Source: Streptomyces sp. NBC_01298 (GTDB lineage: Bacteria > Actinomycetota > Actinomycetes > Streptomycetales > Streptomycetaceae). Taken from it: a stretch of 64,000 nucleotides of DNA. A model generated the notes under the pieces. The model ran no database searches. It had not been told where the DNA came from and saw only the letters and a list, made by a program, of their open reading frames with translations. Of the stretch, positions 16,396 to 24,792 are shown piece after piece (position 1 is the first letter of the stretch; each line of letters opens with the position of its first letter). Where the stretch lies: contig NZ_CP108414.1 of the NCBI RefSeq assembly GCF_035978755.1, positions 6,696,001 through 6,760,000 of the forward strand. Reading direction: 5' to 3'. Both the position numbers and the translations under genes were made by a program.

Positions 16396-17007
16396 ATGAG
16401 GGAGGAAGCCATGTCCGACATGAAGGCGTCCGACATGAAGGCGGTCCTGTCCAGCTTCTGCACCGGCGTCGCCGTCATCACGGCACGCGGAACCGACGGC
16501 CGCCCCGTGGGGATGGCCGTTCAGTCCTTCTCGTCCGTATCCCTGGACCCGCCGCTGGTCTGCTTCTGCCCGGCGCGCACGTCCTCCACCTGGCCCCGGA
16601 TCCAGGCGGCGGGAGCCTTCGCCGTCAACATCCTCGCCGCCGACCAGCAGGAGCTGTGCCGCCGCTTCGCCGTCACCGGGGGCGACAAGTTCGCCGGGGT
16701 CCCCTGGCGGGCCGGCGGCAACGGCGCGCCCCTGCTGGAGGGGGTCCTCGCCACCGTCGAGTGCGATCTGGAGGCGGTCCTGGACGGCGGCGACCACGCC
16801 ATCGCGCTGGGCCGGGTCACCGCGCTGACGGCGCACCGCGAAGGCGCGCCGCTGCTCTACTTCCGGCGCACCTACGGGCGCTTGCCGGGCTTGCCCGGCG
16901 CCGGGTCCGGGGCCGGCGCGGGGCTCGCGCCGCGCCCGCTCTCCAGCGCCGCGACTTCGGCGAGGTCGTCCAGCATGGCCGCCGCCAGGTCGCGCTCGGA
17001 CGCGTAG
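16396..17007 (+). CDS. Flavin reductase family protein (HpaC/HsaB-like)
   Basis: 203 residues. The first about 160 form a flavin reductase-like FMN-binding barrel: LSSFCTGVAVITARGTDGRP, VGMAVQSFSSVSLDPPLVCF, AFAVNILAADQQELCRRFA and HREGAPLLYFRRTYGRL. Such enzymes supply reduced FMN to a partner monooxygenase, here probably the luciferase-like enzyme at 17651. ATG 16396 and ATG 16411 both have good ribosome sites (GGGAGG); the longer is given. The last about 45 residues are Ser/Ala-rich and antisense to the end of the PadR gene, so the original stop may have been lost. Confidence 0.82.
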   Translation: MREEAMSDMKASDMKAVLSSFCTGVAVITARGTDGRPVGMAVQSFSSVSLDPPLVCFCPARTSSTWPRIQAAGAFAVNILAADQQELCRRFAVTGGDKFAGVPWRAGGNGAPLLEGVLATVECDLEAVLDGGDHAIALGRVTALTAHREGAPLLYFRRTYGRLPGLPGAGSGAGAGLAPRPLSSAATSARSSSMAAARSRSDA

Positions 17008-17525
17008 TACCGCTCGGCCCACTTGAGGGTGAGCGTCGGGTAGGCCCACGAGGCCTCTTCCCGGGCCCCGTCCGCGTCGGCCACCGCGCGCCGCCGCATC
17101 TTCTCCGCGAACTCCTGGTGCTGTACGAGGACTTCGCGCATCTGCTCCGGCTCCAGCAGGTGGCCGAGCCACAGCCGCAGCATCGGTCCGTGCTTGAGCA
17201 CCGGCGGGTCGACGGGAGCCTCGCGCGCCCAGCGCCGTACGGCCGTCATGCCCTCGTCCGTGATCCGGTACACCCGCTTGTCGCGGGTGCCGGTCTCCTG
17301 GGCGACCAGCCGCGAAGAGGCGTAACCGGCCTTCTCCAGCCGCTTGAGCTCGCTGTAGATCTGGCTGAAGGACGGGCTCCAGTAGAAGAAGCGCAGCGAC
17401 CAGTCCGACCACTTCTTCAGGTCGTAACCGGAGAGCTCCTCCCCGAAGGAGAGCAGCCCGAGCACCGCCCAGCTGGTCGCGGGGAGCGTGCGCCCGTTCG
17501 TGTCTTCTGCCGCCTCGTTGGTCAC
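16872..17525 (-). CDS. PadR-family transcriptional regulator
   Basis: 217 residues. The N-terminal winged helix reads SWAVLGLLSFGEELSGYDLK, FSQIYSELKRLEKAGYASSR and RDKRVYRITDEGMTAVRRW; a long C-terminal helical (VirR-like) dimerisation part follows, then a Pro/Ala-rich tail. PadR proteins are usually repressors released by aromatic or other small ligands. It is divergent from the luciferase-like monooxygenase gene and convergent with the flavin reductase gene, overlapping it by 136 bp. The 19-bp motif copies on both sides make these two genes its likely targets. Confidence 0.88.
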   Translation of the reverse strand: MTNEAAEDTNGRTLPATSWAVLGLLSFGEELSGYDLKKWSDWSLRFFYWSPSFSQIYSELKRLEKAGYASSRLVAQETGTRDKRVYRITDEGMTAVRRWAREAPVDPPVLKHGPMLRLWLGHLLEPEQMREVLVQHQEFAEKMRRRAVADADGAREEASWAYPTLTLKWAERYYASERDLAAAMLDDLAEVAALESGRGASPAPAPDPAPGKPGKRP

Positions 17526-17588
17526 GCAGCGCAGTCTACGACCGGTCTGCGCGGCGGCCCTTCCCCCGGCTCGGTATGACTGCTAGAA

Positions 17589-17607
17589 GTATTCCTATTC
17601 GAAATAC
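17589..17607. promoter_or_regulatory. Copy 2 of the shared 19-bp motif, PadR/monooxygenase promoter
   Basis: GTATTCCTATTCGAAATAC has GTATT/AATAC end symmetry and lies between the PadR start (17525) and the monooxygenase start (17651). See copy 1 at 16362-16380. Confidence 0.5.
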
Positions 17608-17618
17608 ATCACCGACGT

Positions 17619-17637
17619 GCCGTGCGCAGCGCACGGC
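17619..17637 (+). promoter_or_regulatory. Leader hairpin before the monooxygenase ribosome site
   Basis: GCCGTGCG-CAG-CGCACGGC is a perfect 8-bp stem with a 3-base loop ending two bases before the GGGAGG-like ribosome site. It could mask or expose the site or mark a second operator. Confidence 0.4.
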
Positions 17638-17650
17638 TGGGAGGCACCCC

Positions 17651-18781
17651 GTGAAGTTCTCGATGATCTTCGAGGCGCAGCTCGTCGACCCGACGCCCGA
17701 ACGCGAGCGCCAGGTCATCCACGACTGCGTCGAACAGGCCGTGTTCGCCGAGGAGATGGGCTTCGACCGGATCTGGGCCGTGGAACACCACGCCCTCACC
17801 CAGTACGCCCACATGAGCGCCTCCGAGATCTTCCTGACCTGGGTCGCCGCCCGGACCGAGAAGATCCGCATCGGCCACGGCGTCGTCACCATGCCCTTCG
17901 GCTACCAGCACCCCGTGCGCGTGGCCGAACGCGCCGCCATGCTCGACGTGCTCTCCGGCGGCCGCGTGGACATCGGCGCCGGCCGCGGCGCCACCCGCCA
18001 GGAGATGTCCATGTACGGGGTCCGCCCCGAGGACACCTACCCGCAGATGGAAGAGGCGCTGCGGATCTTCTCCTCCGCCTGGCGCGAGGAGAAGTTCGAG
18101 TGGCACGGCTCCATCGACATCGGCCCCGGCGCGATCCTGCCCCGGCCGGTCCAGGACCCGCACCCGCCGCTCTTCATGGCCTGCTCCAAGCACGACACCC
18201 TCAAGCTTGCCGCCGAACTGGGCATCGGAGCGCTCGTGATGGGCTTCGCCGGCGCCGACGACGTGCGCGCCATGCGCAAGGTCTACGACGAGGCCATCGC
18301 CACCCGCACCGGCGACCGCTTCGTCTCCACCGAGGTCAACGACCACCTCTCCGCGCTCTGCCCCACCATCGTCCTCGACGACGCCGAGCGCGCCCTGCGC
18401 CTGGGCACCCGCGGCCAGCGCTTCTTCGCCGAGTCCATCGCCCACTGGTACGGCAACGCCCCCGAACCCACCGGCTACTGCGAGGACGAGACCGCCGAGG
18501 AGCACGTGGCCGCGCTGGACCGGGGCCGTGAGGAGCTGGTCGCCAAGCTCCACGGGGCGAACATCCCGGCCCGCCCCGTAGACACCGGCACCTACAACGC
18601 CGAGCATGCCTACGGCGACGCCCGGACGGCCATCGCCTACGTCGAGCAACTGCGCGAGATCGGCGTCGACGAGGTCATGTGCCTGATCCAGATGGGCACC
18701 GTCCCCCAGGAGGCCTGCATGGAGACCATCCGCCAGTGGGGCGAGACCGTCATCCCGCACTTCCGCGCCCTGGAGGGCTGA
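17651..18781 (+). CDS. Luciferase-like (LLM class) flavin-dependent monooxygenase
   Basis: 376 residues from GTG 17651, chosen because GGGAGG precedes it at six bases and because family members start at VKFSMIFEAQLVDP. Bacterial luciferase-type barrel features: EEMGFDRIWAVEHHALTQYA, IGHGVVTMPFGYQHPVRVAE and LSGGRVDIGAGRGATRQEM. The class uses reduced FMN (or F420) to oxidise aldehydes or ketones; type II Baeyer-Villiger enzymes belong here. It forms a tight run with an SDR (3 bp gap) and an esterase (4-bp overlap), and a flavin reductase is close by, so a ketone-to-ester-to-alcohol route on a steroid is plausible but inferred. Confidence 0.82.
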   Translation: MKFSMIFEAQLVDPTPERERQVIHDCVEQAVFAEEMGFDRIWAVEHHALTQYAHMSASEIFLTWVAARTEKIRIGHGVVTMPFGYQHPVRVAERAAMLDVLSGGRVDIGAGRGATRQEMSMYGVRPEDTYPQMEEALRIFSSAWREEKFEWHGSIDIGPGAILPRPVQDPHPPLFMACSKHDTLKLAAELGIGALVMGFAGADDVRAMRKVYDEAIATRTGDRFVSTEVNDHLSALCPTIVLDDAERALRLGTRGQRFFAESIAHWYGNAPEPTGYCEDETAEEHVAALDRGREELVAKLHGANIPARPVDTGTYNAEHAYGDARTAIAYVEQLREIGVDEVMCLIQMGTVPQEACMETIRQWGETVIPHFRALEG

Positions 18782-18784
18782 CCC

Positions 18785-19516
18785 GTGGCCATCTCCCTCG
18801 ACGGCAAGGTCGTCGTCATCACCGGCGCCGGACGCGGCCAGGGCGCGGCCGAGGCCCGGCTGTGCGCCGGGGCCGGAGCGCGGGTCGTGGTCACCGACAT
18901 CCGGGAGGAGGAGGGCCGCGAGGTCGCCGCCTCGCTCGGCGACCAGGGGCTCTACGTCCGCCACGACGTGGCCGACGCCGGCAGCTGGGCGGAGGTGGTC
19001 CGCGAGGCCGTACGCGCCTTCGGCACCGTCTCCGCCCTGGTGAACAATGCCGCGCTGTGGCGCACGGCCCACGTGGAGCGCCAGGGCCTGGAGGACTTCG
19101 AAGCCCTGCTCCGGGTCAACCTCCTCGGGCCGTTCCTCGGGATCCAGGCCGTGGCCCCGGTGCTGCGCGCCGGCGGAGGCGGCTCGATCGTCAACGTCTC
19201 CTCCACCGCCGGACTGGTCGGCATCCCGGGCCACGCGGCGTACGGCTCCAGCAAGTTCGCCCTGCGCGGGCTCACCAAGTCGGCCGCGCTGGACCTGGCG
19301 GGGGACCGGATCAGGATCAACTCCGTGCACCCGGGGGCGATCGACACCCCGATGGTCAGCGAGGCCGTCGCGGGACGGGACTGGTCGCACCTGCCACTGG
19401 GGCGGATCGGGCGGCCCGAGGAGGTCGCGGAGTTGGTCCTCTTCCTCTGCTCGGAGGGGTCCTCGTACATCACGGGCGCGGAGTTCACGGTCGACGGCGG
19501 GATGACCGCGCGATGA
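18785..19516 (+). CDS. SDR oxidoreductase resembling 3alpha/20beta-hydroxysteroid dehydrogenases
   Basis: 243 residues of the classical SDR family: cofactor motif ITGAGRGQG, acidic [11 protein letters not shown] favouring NAD(H), NNAALW, catalytic Ser in [12 protein letters not shown] and the [11 protein letters not shown]yr-Lys pair. The stretch [16 protein letters not shown] and C-terminal [14 protein letters not shown] closely recall the Streptomyces 3alpha,20beta-HSD and mycobacterial FabG3. It starts at GTG 18785, three bases after the monooxygenase stop, and its stop overlaps the esterase start. Its likely job is oxidation or reduction of a steroid alcohol/ketone, e.g. at C17 or C20; regiospecificity is inferred. 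Confidence 0.85.
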   Translation: MAISLDGKVVVITGAGRGQGAAEARLCAGAGARVVVTDIREEEGREVAASLGDQGLYVRHDVADAGSWAEVVREAVRAFGTVSALVNNAALWRTAHVERQGLEDFEALLRVNLLGPFLGIQAVAPVLRAGGGGSIVNVSSTAGLVGIPGHAAYGSSKFALRGLTKSAALDLAGDRIRINSVHPGAIDTPMVSEAVAGRDWSHLPLGRIGRPEEVAELVLFLCSEGSSYITGAEFTVDGGMTAR

Positions 19517-20415
19517 GCGGCGGCGGTACCGGTACGGACCGGCTGTCCCCGGCGGCCCGCCGGCTGTGCGACGCGATGGCGGCGTTCTTCCCCGGCCCCG
19601 GGGACGCGGCGGCCCTGCGGGCGGCCGCGGCCGCCTCCCCGAGGGGCGGCGCGGAGGTGGCCTCCGTACGGGACGCGGATGCGGACGGGGTCCCCGTCCG
19701 GATCTACGACCCGGCGCCGGGGGCCGGGGGCCGCCCGCTGGCGGTGTTCTTCCACGGCGGGGGCTGGGTGATGTGCGGCCTGGACACCCATGACGCGCTG
19801 TGCCGGGCCCTGGCCGTGGCCTCGGGCGCGGTGGTCGTCTCCGCGGACTACCGCCTCGCGCCCGAACACCCCTGGCCGGCCGCGCCCGACGACGCGCTGA
19901 CGGTGCTGCTGTGGGCCCGGGCGCGGGCGGCCGCACTGGGCTGCGACCCCGCGCGGCTGATCGTCGCCGGGGACTCCAGCGGAGGCACCCTCGCGGCCGT
20001 GACGGCCCTGCGGGCCCCCGAACTGGTCGCCGGTCAGCTGTTGTTCTACCCGGCGCTGGACGCCTCGATGGAGCACCCGTCGGTGGCCGAGTTCGCGGAG
20101 GGGTACTTCCACACGGCCGCGCACATGGCCTGGTACTGGGACCAGTACGGCGGCGACCCGGACCACCCCCACGTCTCCCCGCTGCGCGCCCCCGACCTCT
20201 CGGGGCTGCCGCGCACGCTGCTGGTGCTGGCCGACTGCGACGTCCTGCGCGACGAGGGCCTGGCCTACGGGCGCCGGCTGGGCGAAGCCGGAGTGGACTG
20301 CGGGATCCAGCTGGTCCCCGGCGTCTTCCACGGCTTCCTCGGCCTGCCGCTGCCGGCGGCGGCCTCGGCGATCGGGGCGGCGGGGGCGTGGGTGGCGGCG
20401 ACGGCCGCGCCGTAG
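19513..20415 (+). CDS. Hormone-sensitive-lipase-family esterase (alpha/beta hydrolase)
   Basis: 300 residues. HSL-family landmarks: oxyanion HGGGW in [13 protein letters not shown], the segment [15 protein letters not shown], nucleophile Ser in [12 protein letters not shown], then acid in [14 protein letters not shown] and His in [10 protein letters not shown]. The ATG at 19513 overlaps the SDR stop (ATGA). No signal peptide, so it is cytoplasmic. In this operon it may hydrolyse an ester made by the monooxygenase; HSL esterases prefer short-chain esters such as acetates, in keeping with a steroid acetate, but this is inferred. Confidence 0.87.
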   Translation: MSGGGTGTDRLSPAARRLCDAMAAFFPGPGDAAALRAAAAASPRGGAEVASVRDADADGVPVRIYDPAPGAGGRPLAVFFHGGGWVMCGLDTHDALCRALAVASGAVVVSADYRLAPEHPWPAAPDDALTVLLWARARAAALGCDPARLIVAGDSSGGTLAAVTALRAPELVAGQLLFYPALDASMEHPSVAEFAEGYFHTAAHMAWYWDQYGGDPDHPHVSPLRAPDLSGLPRTLLVLADCDVLRDEGLAYGRRLGEAGVDCGIQLVPGVFHGFLGLPLPAAASAIGAAGAWVAATAAP

Positions 20416-20458
20416 GAAGGGGGGGTGCGCACGCGGGTATCCCCGGCATGATGTGCGC

Positions 20459-20782
20459 ATGTCGATATCGGTCCCGGGGGCTCTGGCGCGCAACTCCCTC
20501 GCCCTCGCAGCGGAGTTCGCCGCGGTGCTGTTGATGCGGGGGTCCCAGCCGCACTGGTTGCCGGTCATGCTCGGGCTGGTCGCCCTCGTGTCCGGGCTGC
20601 CGCACGGCACCGACGCCGGTTTCGTCCACCGGACCGTGCTGGCGCTGGGCGCGGTGGCGATCGTTCTGTCCGGGGCCCGGGCCCTGGGCGAAGCCGACCC
20701 GCTGCACCTCTGGCAGGCCCTGACCGGAGTCCTGGTCCTGACCCAGACGGTCTCCCTGACCCGCCTCTCGCGGCGCGGGTAG
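20459..20782 (+). CDS. Small integral membrane protein of unknown function
   Basis: 107 residues with about three hydrophobic segments (SLALAAEFAAVLLM, LPVMLGLVALVSGLP, TVLALGAVAIVLSGARAL) and a basic C-terminus (TRLSRRG). The ATG at 20459 follows GTG 20453 in frame; no strong ribosome site is visible. It lies 43 bp after the esterase gene and may be on the same transcript. No family recognised and no clear tie to steroid metabolism. Confidence 0.5.
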   Translation: MSISVPGALARNSLALAAEFAAVLLMRGSQPHWLPVMLGLVALVSGLPHGTDAGFVHRTVLALGAVAIVLSGARALGEADPLHLWQALTGVLVLTQTVSLTRLSRRG

Positions 20783-20860
20783 CCGCCGCGCGGGGGGAAG
20801 TCCCCGCTGCCACCCGTTGCCGCTGCGCGGGCGAAGTCCCCTACCCGCCCTTCGCCCGTT

Positions 20861-20948
20861 CCCCGGGGCGGTGCCCCGGACCCCCTGGGGCTCCGCCCCA
20901 GACCCCGCGCCTCAAACGCCGGAGGGGCTGAAATGGCGCTCCGCGCCA
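20861..20948. repeat. Dispersed Streptomyces intergenic repeat with terminator hairpins
   Basis: Contains CTGGGGC-TCC-GCCCCAG (20885-20901), the 13-mer CCTCAAACGCCGG (20910-20922) and ATGGCGC-TCC-GCGCCAT (20932-20948). The 13-mer recurs inverted at 57071-57083. It lies between the 3' ends of convergent genes, so it probably acts as a two-way terminator. Confidence 0.75.
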
Positions 20949-20972
20949 TCCAGCCCCGCCCCCCGCCGGAGG

Positions 20973-22130
20973 CTAGAGCCGCTCGATGATCGTGACGTTG
21001 GCCTGGCCGCCGCCCTCGCACATGGTTTGGAGGCCGAAGCGGCCGCCCGTGCGTTCCAGTTCGTGCAGGAGGGTGGTCATCAGCTTGACGCCCGTCGCGC
21101 CCAGGGGGTGTCCCAGGGCGATCGCGCCGCCGTTGACGTTGACCCGCTCCGGGTCCGCGCCCGTCTCCTTCAGCCAGGCCAGGGCCACCGGGGCGAAGGC
21201 CTCGTTGATCTCGACCAGGTCGATGTCGGAGAGGGACATGCCCGTCTTCTTCAGGGCGTACGCCGTCGCCGGGATCGGCGCCGACAGCATGCGGATCGGG
21301 TCCTCGCCGCGCACCGACAGGTGGTGGATGCGGGCCCGCGGGCGCAGCCCGTGTTCCCGTACCGCCCGCTCCGAGGCCAGCAGCATCGCCGCCGCGCCGT
21401 CCGAGACCTGGGAGGAGACCGCCGCGGTGATCGTGCCGCCCTCCATGACCGGCTTCAGCCCCGCCATCTTCTCGAGGGTGGTGTCGCGGCGCGGGCCCTC
21501 GTCCACCGACACCTCCCCGTACGGCACGATCTCCCGCTCGAAGCGGCCCTCGTCGATCGCGCGCAGCGCCCGCTGGTGGGAGCGCAGGGCGAACTCCTCC
21601 ATGTCGAGGCGGGAGATGCCCCACTTCTCGGCGATCAGCTGGGCCCCGTAGAACTGGTTGACGGGGGAGTCCCCGTACCGGGCCCGCCACCCCGCCGAGC
21701 CCAGGTAGGGGCCCTCGGTGAAGCCGAGGGGCTCCGCCGCCTGCCGCGAGGCGAAGGCGATCGGGATCATCGACATGTTCTGGGTGCCGCCCGCGACCAC
21801 CAGGTCCTGCGTCCCGGACATGACGCCCTGCGCCGCGAAGTGCACGGCCTGCTGCGAGGATCCGCACTGCCGGTCGATGGTGACGCCCGGGACCTCCTCG
21901 GGGAGTCCCGCCGCCAGCCAGGCCGTCCGGGCGATGTCGCCGGCCTGCGGCCCCACCGTGTCGAGGCAGCCGAAGACCACGTCCTCCACGGCCGACGGGT
22001 CGATCCCGGACCGTTCGACGAGCGCCTTGAGGACGTGCGCCCCCAGGTCGGCCGGGTGGACCTCGGACAGGCCCCCCTTGCGCCGCCCCACGGGGGTGCG
22101 TACCGCTTCGACTATGTAGGCCTCGGGCAT
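20973..22130 (-). CDS. fadA6: Steroid-pathway thiolase FadA6
   Basis: 385 residues of the thiolase family: nucleophile Cys in VTIDRQCGSSQQAVH, NEAF in LVEINEAFAPVALAW, His in GGAIALGHPLGATG and the second Cys in LQTMCEGGGQANV. In mycobacteria FadA6 cleaves MOODA-CoA to acetyl-CoA and MOOA-CoA after ring C is opened by IpdAB. Here it lies 15 bp downstream of kstR2, and the order fadA6-kstR2-ipdF-fadE30 is the same as in the mycobacterial KstR2 regulon. The ATG at 22130 has an adequate leader. Confidence 0.88.
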   Translation of the reverse strand: MPEAYIVEAVRTPVGRRKGGLSEVHPADLGAHVLKALVERSGIDPSAVEDVVFGCLDTVGPQAGDIARTAWLAAGLPEEVPGVTIDRQCGSSQQAVHFAAQGVMSGTQDLVVAGGTQNMSMIPIAFASRQAAEPLGFTEGPYLGSAGWRARYGDSPVNQFYGAQLIAEKWGISRLDMEEFALRSHQRALRAIDEGRFEREIVPYGEVSVDEGPRRDTTLEKMAGLKPVMEGGTITAAVSSQVSDGAAAMLLASERAVREHGLRPRARIHHLSVRGEDPIRMLSAPIPATAYALKKTGMSLSDIDLVEINEAFAPVALAWLKETGADPERVNVNGGAIALGHPLGATGVKLMTTLLHELERTGGRFGLQTMCEGGGQANVTIIERL

Positions 22131-22145
22131 CAGAACTCCTCAGGG

Positions 22146-22781
22146 TTACGTGCGTGTGGCGATGCCGTCCAGGACCATCGAGAGGTACTGGCGGGCGATC
22201 TCCTCGGGGCTGTGCTGGCCGCCCGGCCGGTACCAGGACGCCGCCACCCACACCGTGTCGCGCACGAAGCGGTAGGTGAGGCGGATGTCCAGGTCGGCGC
22301 GGAAGACCCCGTCCGCGACCCCGCGCTCCAGCGTCCCCAGCCACGCCTTCTCGAACTTGACCTGCGAGTCGGAGAGGTAGTGGAAGCGGGGCTGGACCGA
22401 CAGGGTCCGGGCTTCCTTCTGGTAGATGGCGACCGCGGCGCGGTGCCGGTCGATCTCCCGGAACGATTCGGTGACGAGGGCCTCGATGGTCTGCCTGGGT
22501 CCGAGACCGGCGGCGAGGACGGTGTCGTACCCCTCCCACAGCTCGGTCAGGAAGGCGGAGAGGATCTCGTCGAGCATCGATTCCTTGGAATCGAAGTGGT
22601 AGTAGAGGCTGCCGGCGAGCATGCCGGCGGCGTCGGCGATCTTGCGGACGGTGGTGGCGTTGTAGCCCTGCGCGGCGAAGACCTCGGCGGCGGTGTCGAG
22701 GAGTTCGCGGCGGCGTTCCGGTGACGCCGTCACCTGGGGCTTCTTCTTGGCCGTCGATGCGATCGGCTTGTTCGTTGGCAC
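22146..22781 (-). CDS. kstR2: TetR-family repressor KstR2
   Basis: 211 residues, near the usual KstR2 length. A TetR helix-turn-helix at about residues 23-70 (RRELLDTAAEVFAAQGYNAT, TVRKIADAAGMLAGSLYYHF, DSKESMLDEIL) follows a Lys-rich head; the rest is a helical ligand domain. KstR2 represses the ring C/D genes and is released by HIP-CoA. Position between fadA6 and ipdF, plus CCAAACAnTTGTTAGG sites in both divergent lower-pathway promoters, support the name over other TetR types. Confidence 0.87.
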   Translation of the reverse strand: MPTNKPIASTAKKKPQVTASPERRRELLDTAAEVFAAQGYNATTVRKIADAAGMLAGSLYYHFDSKESMLDEILSAFLTELWEGYDTVLAAGLGPRQTIEALVTESFREIDRHRAAVAIYQKEARTLSVQPRFHYLSDSQVKFEKAWLGTLERGVADGVFRADLDIRLTYRFVRDTVWVAASWYRPGGQHSPEEIARQYLSMVLDGIATRT

Positions 22782-22806
22782 CCGGCCATTCTCGTCATAG
22801 GTCGCC

Positions 22807-23601
22807 CTACGCGTGCTGACTGCTGACCGACACGGTCTCGCCCGTCATGTACGACGAGTAGCCGCTGGCCAGGAACACGATGACGTTGGCCACCTCCCAG
22901 GGCTCGGCGTAGCGGCCGAAGGCCTCGCGGGCGGTGAGCTGGGTGAGCAGCTCCTCGCTGGTCACCTTCACCAGGTGCGGGTGCATGGCCAGGCTCGGTG
23001 CGACCGCGTTGATCCGTACGCCGAACTCCGCCGCCTCCAGCGCCGCGCAGCGGGTCAGCGCCATCACCCCCGCCTTGGCGGCGGCGTAGTGGGCCTGCCC
23101 GGTCTGGGCGCGCCAGCCGATGACGGAGGCGTTGTTGACGATCACCCCGCCCGTTCCGGAGGCCCGCATCGAGCGCATCGCGGCGCGGGTGCAGCGGAAG
23201 GTGCCGTTCAGCGTGACGTCGAGGACGCGGGACCACTGGTCGTCGGTCATGTCCACGAGGTTCGCCGTGCCGCCGAGCCCGGCGTTGTTGACGACGAGGT
23301 CGAGGCGGCCGTGGAGCCGCTCGGCGAGCGCGAAGAAGGCGCCCACCTGCTCCTCGTCGGTGACGTCGCAGGGCAGCGAGGCGACCCGGTCCGCGCCGAA
23401 CTCGGCGGCCAGCGCCTCCTCGCTCTCCTTGAGCCGGCGGGCGTGCGCGTCGCCGATGAGGACCCGGGCCCCCTCCTCCAGGAACCGGCGTGCTGTGGCC
23501 CCGCCGATGCCGGCCCCGGCGGCCGCGGTGATCACGGCGCTGCGGCCGGTGAGCAGTCCGTGCCCGGCCACGTACTCGGGTGCGTTGCCGATCGCGTTCA
23601 C
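22807..23601 (-). CDS. ipdF: IpdF-like short-chain dehydrogenase
   Basis: 264 residues from GTG 23601, which overlaps the fadE30 stop by four bases and has AAGGAGGT ahead of it. The cofactor motif is modified (VITAAAGAGIGGATARRFLE), the NNAG motif is intact and the active site is IVNNASVIGWRAQTGQAHYA with AAAKAG. Mycobacterial IpdF oxidises the 5-hydroxyl of a HIP-derived CoA thioester. Gene order between kstR2 and fadE30 is that of Rv3559c. The C-terminus (SYMTGETVSVSSQHA) keeps the SDR dimer strand. Confidence 0.87.
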   Translation of the reverse strand: MNAIGNAPEYVAGHGLLTGRSAVITAAAGAGIGGATARRFLEEGARVLIGDAHARRLKESEEALAAEFGADRVASLPCDVTDEEQVGAFFALAERLHGRLDLVVNNAGLGGTANLVDMTDDQWSRVLDVTLNGTFRCTRAAMRSMRASGTGGVIVNNASVIGWRAQTGQAHYAAAKAGVMALTRCAALEAAEFGVRINAVAPSLAMHPHLVKVTSEELLTQLTAREAFGRYAEPWEVANVIVFLASGYSSYMTGETVSVSSQHA

Positions 23602-24746
23602 GCCCGTACCTCCTTGGGAAGGCCGAGGATGCGCTCGGCGACGATGGTGCGCTGGATCTCGTCGGAGCCCGCGTAGATGGTGTCGGAGCGGGAGAAGAGG
23701 AAGAGCCGCTGCCAGTCGTCGAGGTCGTACGGGTCCCCGTGCGCCCCCGCCGCCAGGAGCGAGTCGGCTCCGCGGACGTCCATGGCGAGCTCGCCGAGGT
23801 CCCGGTGCCAGCGGGCCCAGTACAGCTTGGCCGTGGACGGTGCGACCCCGGGCCGCAGCGCGGAGGCGCGCATGGTCTCCAGGCCGATCCAGGCCCGGAC
23901 GAGCCGGTCGCGGATCAGCGGATCGGCCATCGCCCCGTTGTGCTTCGCCAGCGCGGCCAGGTCCTCCAGCTCGCGGCGGAAGCCGACCTGTTGGCCGAGG
24001 GTGGAGACGCCGCGTTCGAAGCCGAGGGTGGCCATGGCCACGGCCCAGCCCTCGCCGGGCGCGCCGACGACGTGGGCGGCGTCGGTCCGGGCCCCGTCGA
24101 AGAAGACCTCGTTGAACTCGGAGGTCCCGGTCAGCTGCACGATGGGCCGGACCTCCACCCCGGGCTGGTCCATCGGGACCAGGAGGTAGGAGAGCCCCGC
24201 GTGCCGGCGGGAGCCCGGCTCGGTGCGGGCGACGACGAAGCACCACTGCGAGGCGTGGGCCAGGGAGGTCCAGATCTTCTGGCCGTCCACCACCCACGCG
24301 CCGTCCACGAGGGAGGCCCGGGTGCGGATGTTCGCCAGGTCCGAGCCGGCGTCGGGCTCGCTGTAGCCCTGGCACCACAGCTCCTCCACGGCCCGGATGG
24401 GCGGCAGGAAGCGCCGCCGCTGCTCCTCGGTGCCGTGCGCGATGAGGGTGGGGCCGAGGAGCTGCTCCCCTATGTGGTTCACGCGCGCGGGCGCGTCGGC
24501 CAGCGCGTACTCCTCGTGGAAGGCGATCTGCTGCTCCGTGCTCGCGCCGCGGCCGCCGTACTCGACGGGCCAGCCCACGCAGGTCCAGCCGTGCGCCGCC
24601 ATGTGCCGCTCCCAGGCGAGGCGTTCGGCGAAGGCCTCGTGCTCCCGGCCCGGTCCGCCGCGGCCCTTGAGGGCGGCGAACCCACCGGTGAGGTGGGTCC
24701 GTAGCCAACTCCGAACCTCGGTGCGGAACTCCTCGACGCTGCTCAT
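23598..24746 (-). CDS. fadE30: Acyl-CoA dehydrogenase FadE30
   Basis: 382 residues. ACAD features: WPVEYGGRGASTEQQIAFHE, the FAD/substrate segment CQGYSEPDAGSDLANIRTRA, VDGQKIWTSLAHASQWCFVV and the C-terminal IYAGSDEIQRTIVAERILGL. It is the first gene of the operon with ipdF, kstR2 and fadA6 and starts 14 bp from the KstR2-like operator. FadE30 dehydrogenates HIP-CoA-derived thioesters in the first beta-oxidation step of the propionate side chain. The identification rests on synteny and operator, with family match from motifs. Confidence 0.87.
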   Translation of the reverse strand: MSSVEEFRTEVRSWLRTHLTGGFAALKGRGGPGREHEAFAERLAWERHMAAHGWTCVGWPVEYGGRGASTEQQIAFHEEYALADAPARVNHIGEQLLGPTLIAHGTEEQRRRFLPPIRAVEELWCQGYSEPDAGSDLANIRTRASLVDGAWVVDGQKIWTSLAHASQWCFVVARTEPGSRRHAGLSYLLVPMDQPGVEVRPIVQLTGTSEFNEVFFDGARTDAAHVVGAPGEGWAVAMATLGFERGVSTLGQQVGFRRELEDLAALAKHNGAMADPLIRDRLVRAWIGLETMRASALRPGVAPSTAKLYWARWHRDLGELAMDVRGADSLLAAGAHGDPYDLDDWQRLFLFSRSDTIYAGSDEIQRTIVAERILGLPKEVRA

Positions 24747-24759
24747 GGCCGTACGTTAA

Positions 24760-24779
24760 CCTACCAAACACTTGTTAGG
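24760..24779. promoter_or_regulatory. KstR2-like operator between fadE30 and the crotonase operon
   Basis: CCTACCAAACACTTGTTAGG is a partial palindrome. Its core ACCAAACACTTGTT agrees with the mycobacterial KstR2 motif AnCAAGnnCTTGnT at all fixed positions except one (A for G). A near copy lies at 39155-39172 in the other lower-pathway divergent promoter. Confidence 0.8.
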
Positions 24780-24792
24780 GAAGGATCCTGGG

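Noticed and set aside
17609..20707. A reverse-strand open frame of over 1000 codons across the monooxygenase-SDR-esterase genes
   Set aside because: It is the antisense shadow of three well-supported genes and is low-complexity Gly/Ala/Arg/Pro.
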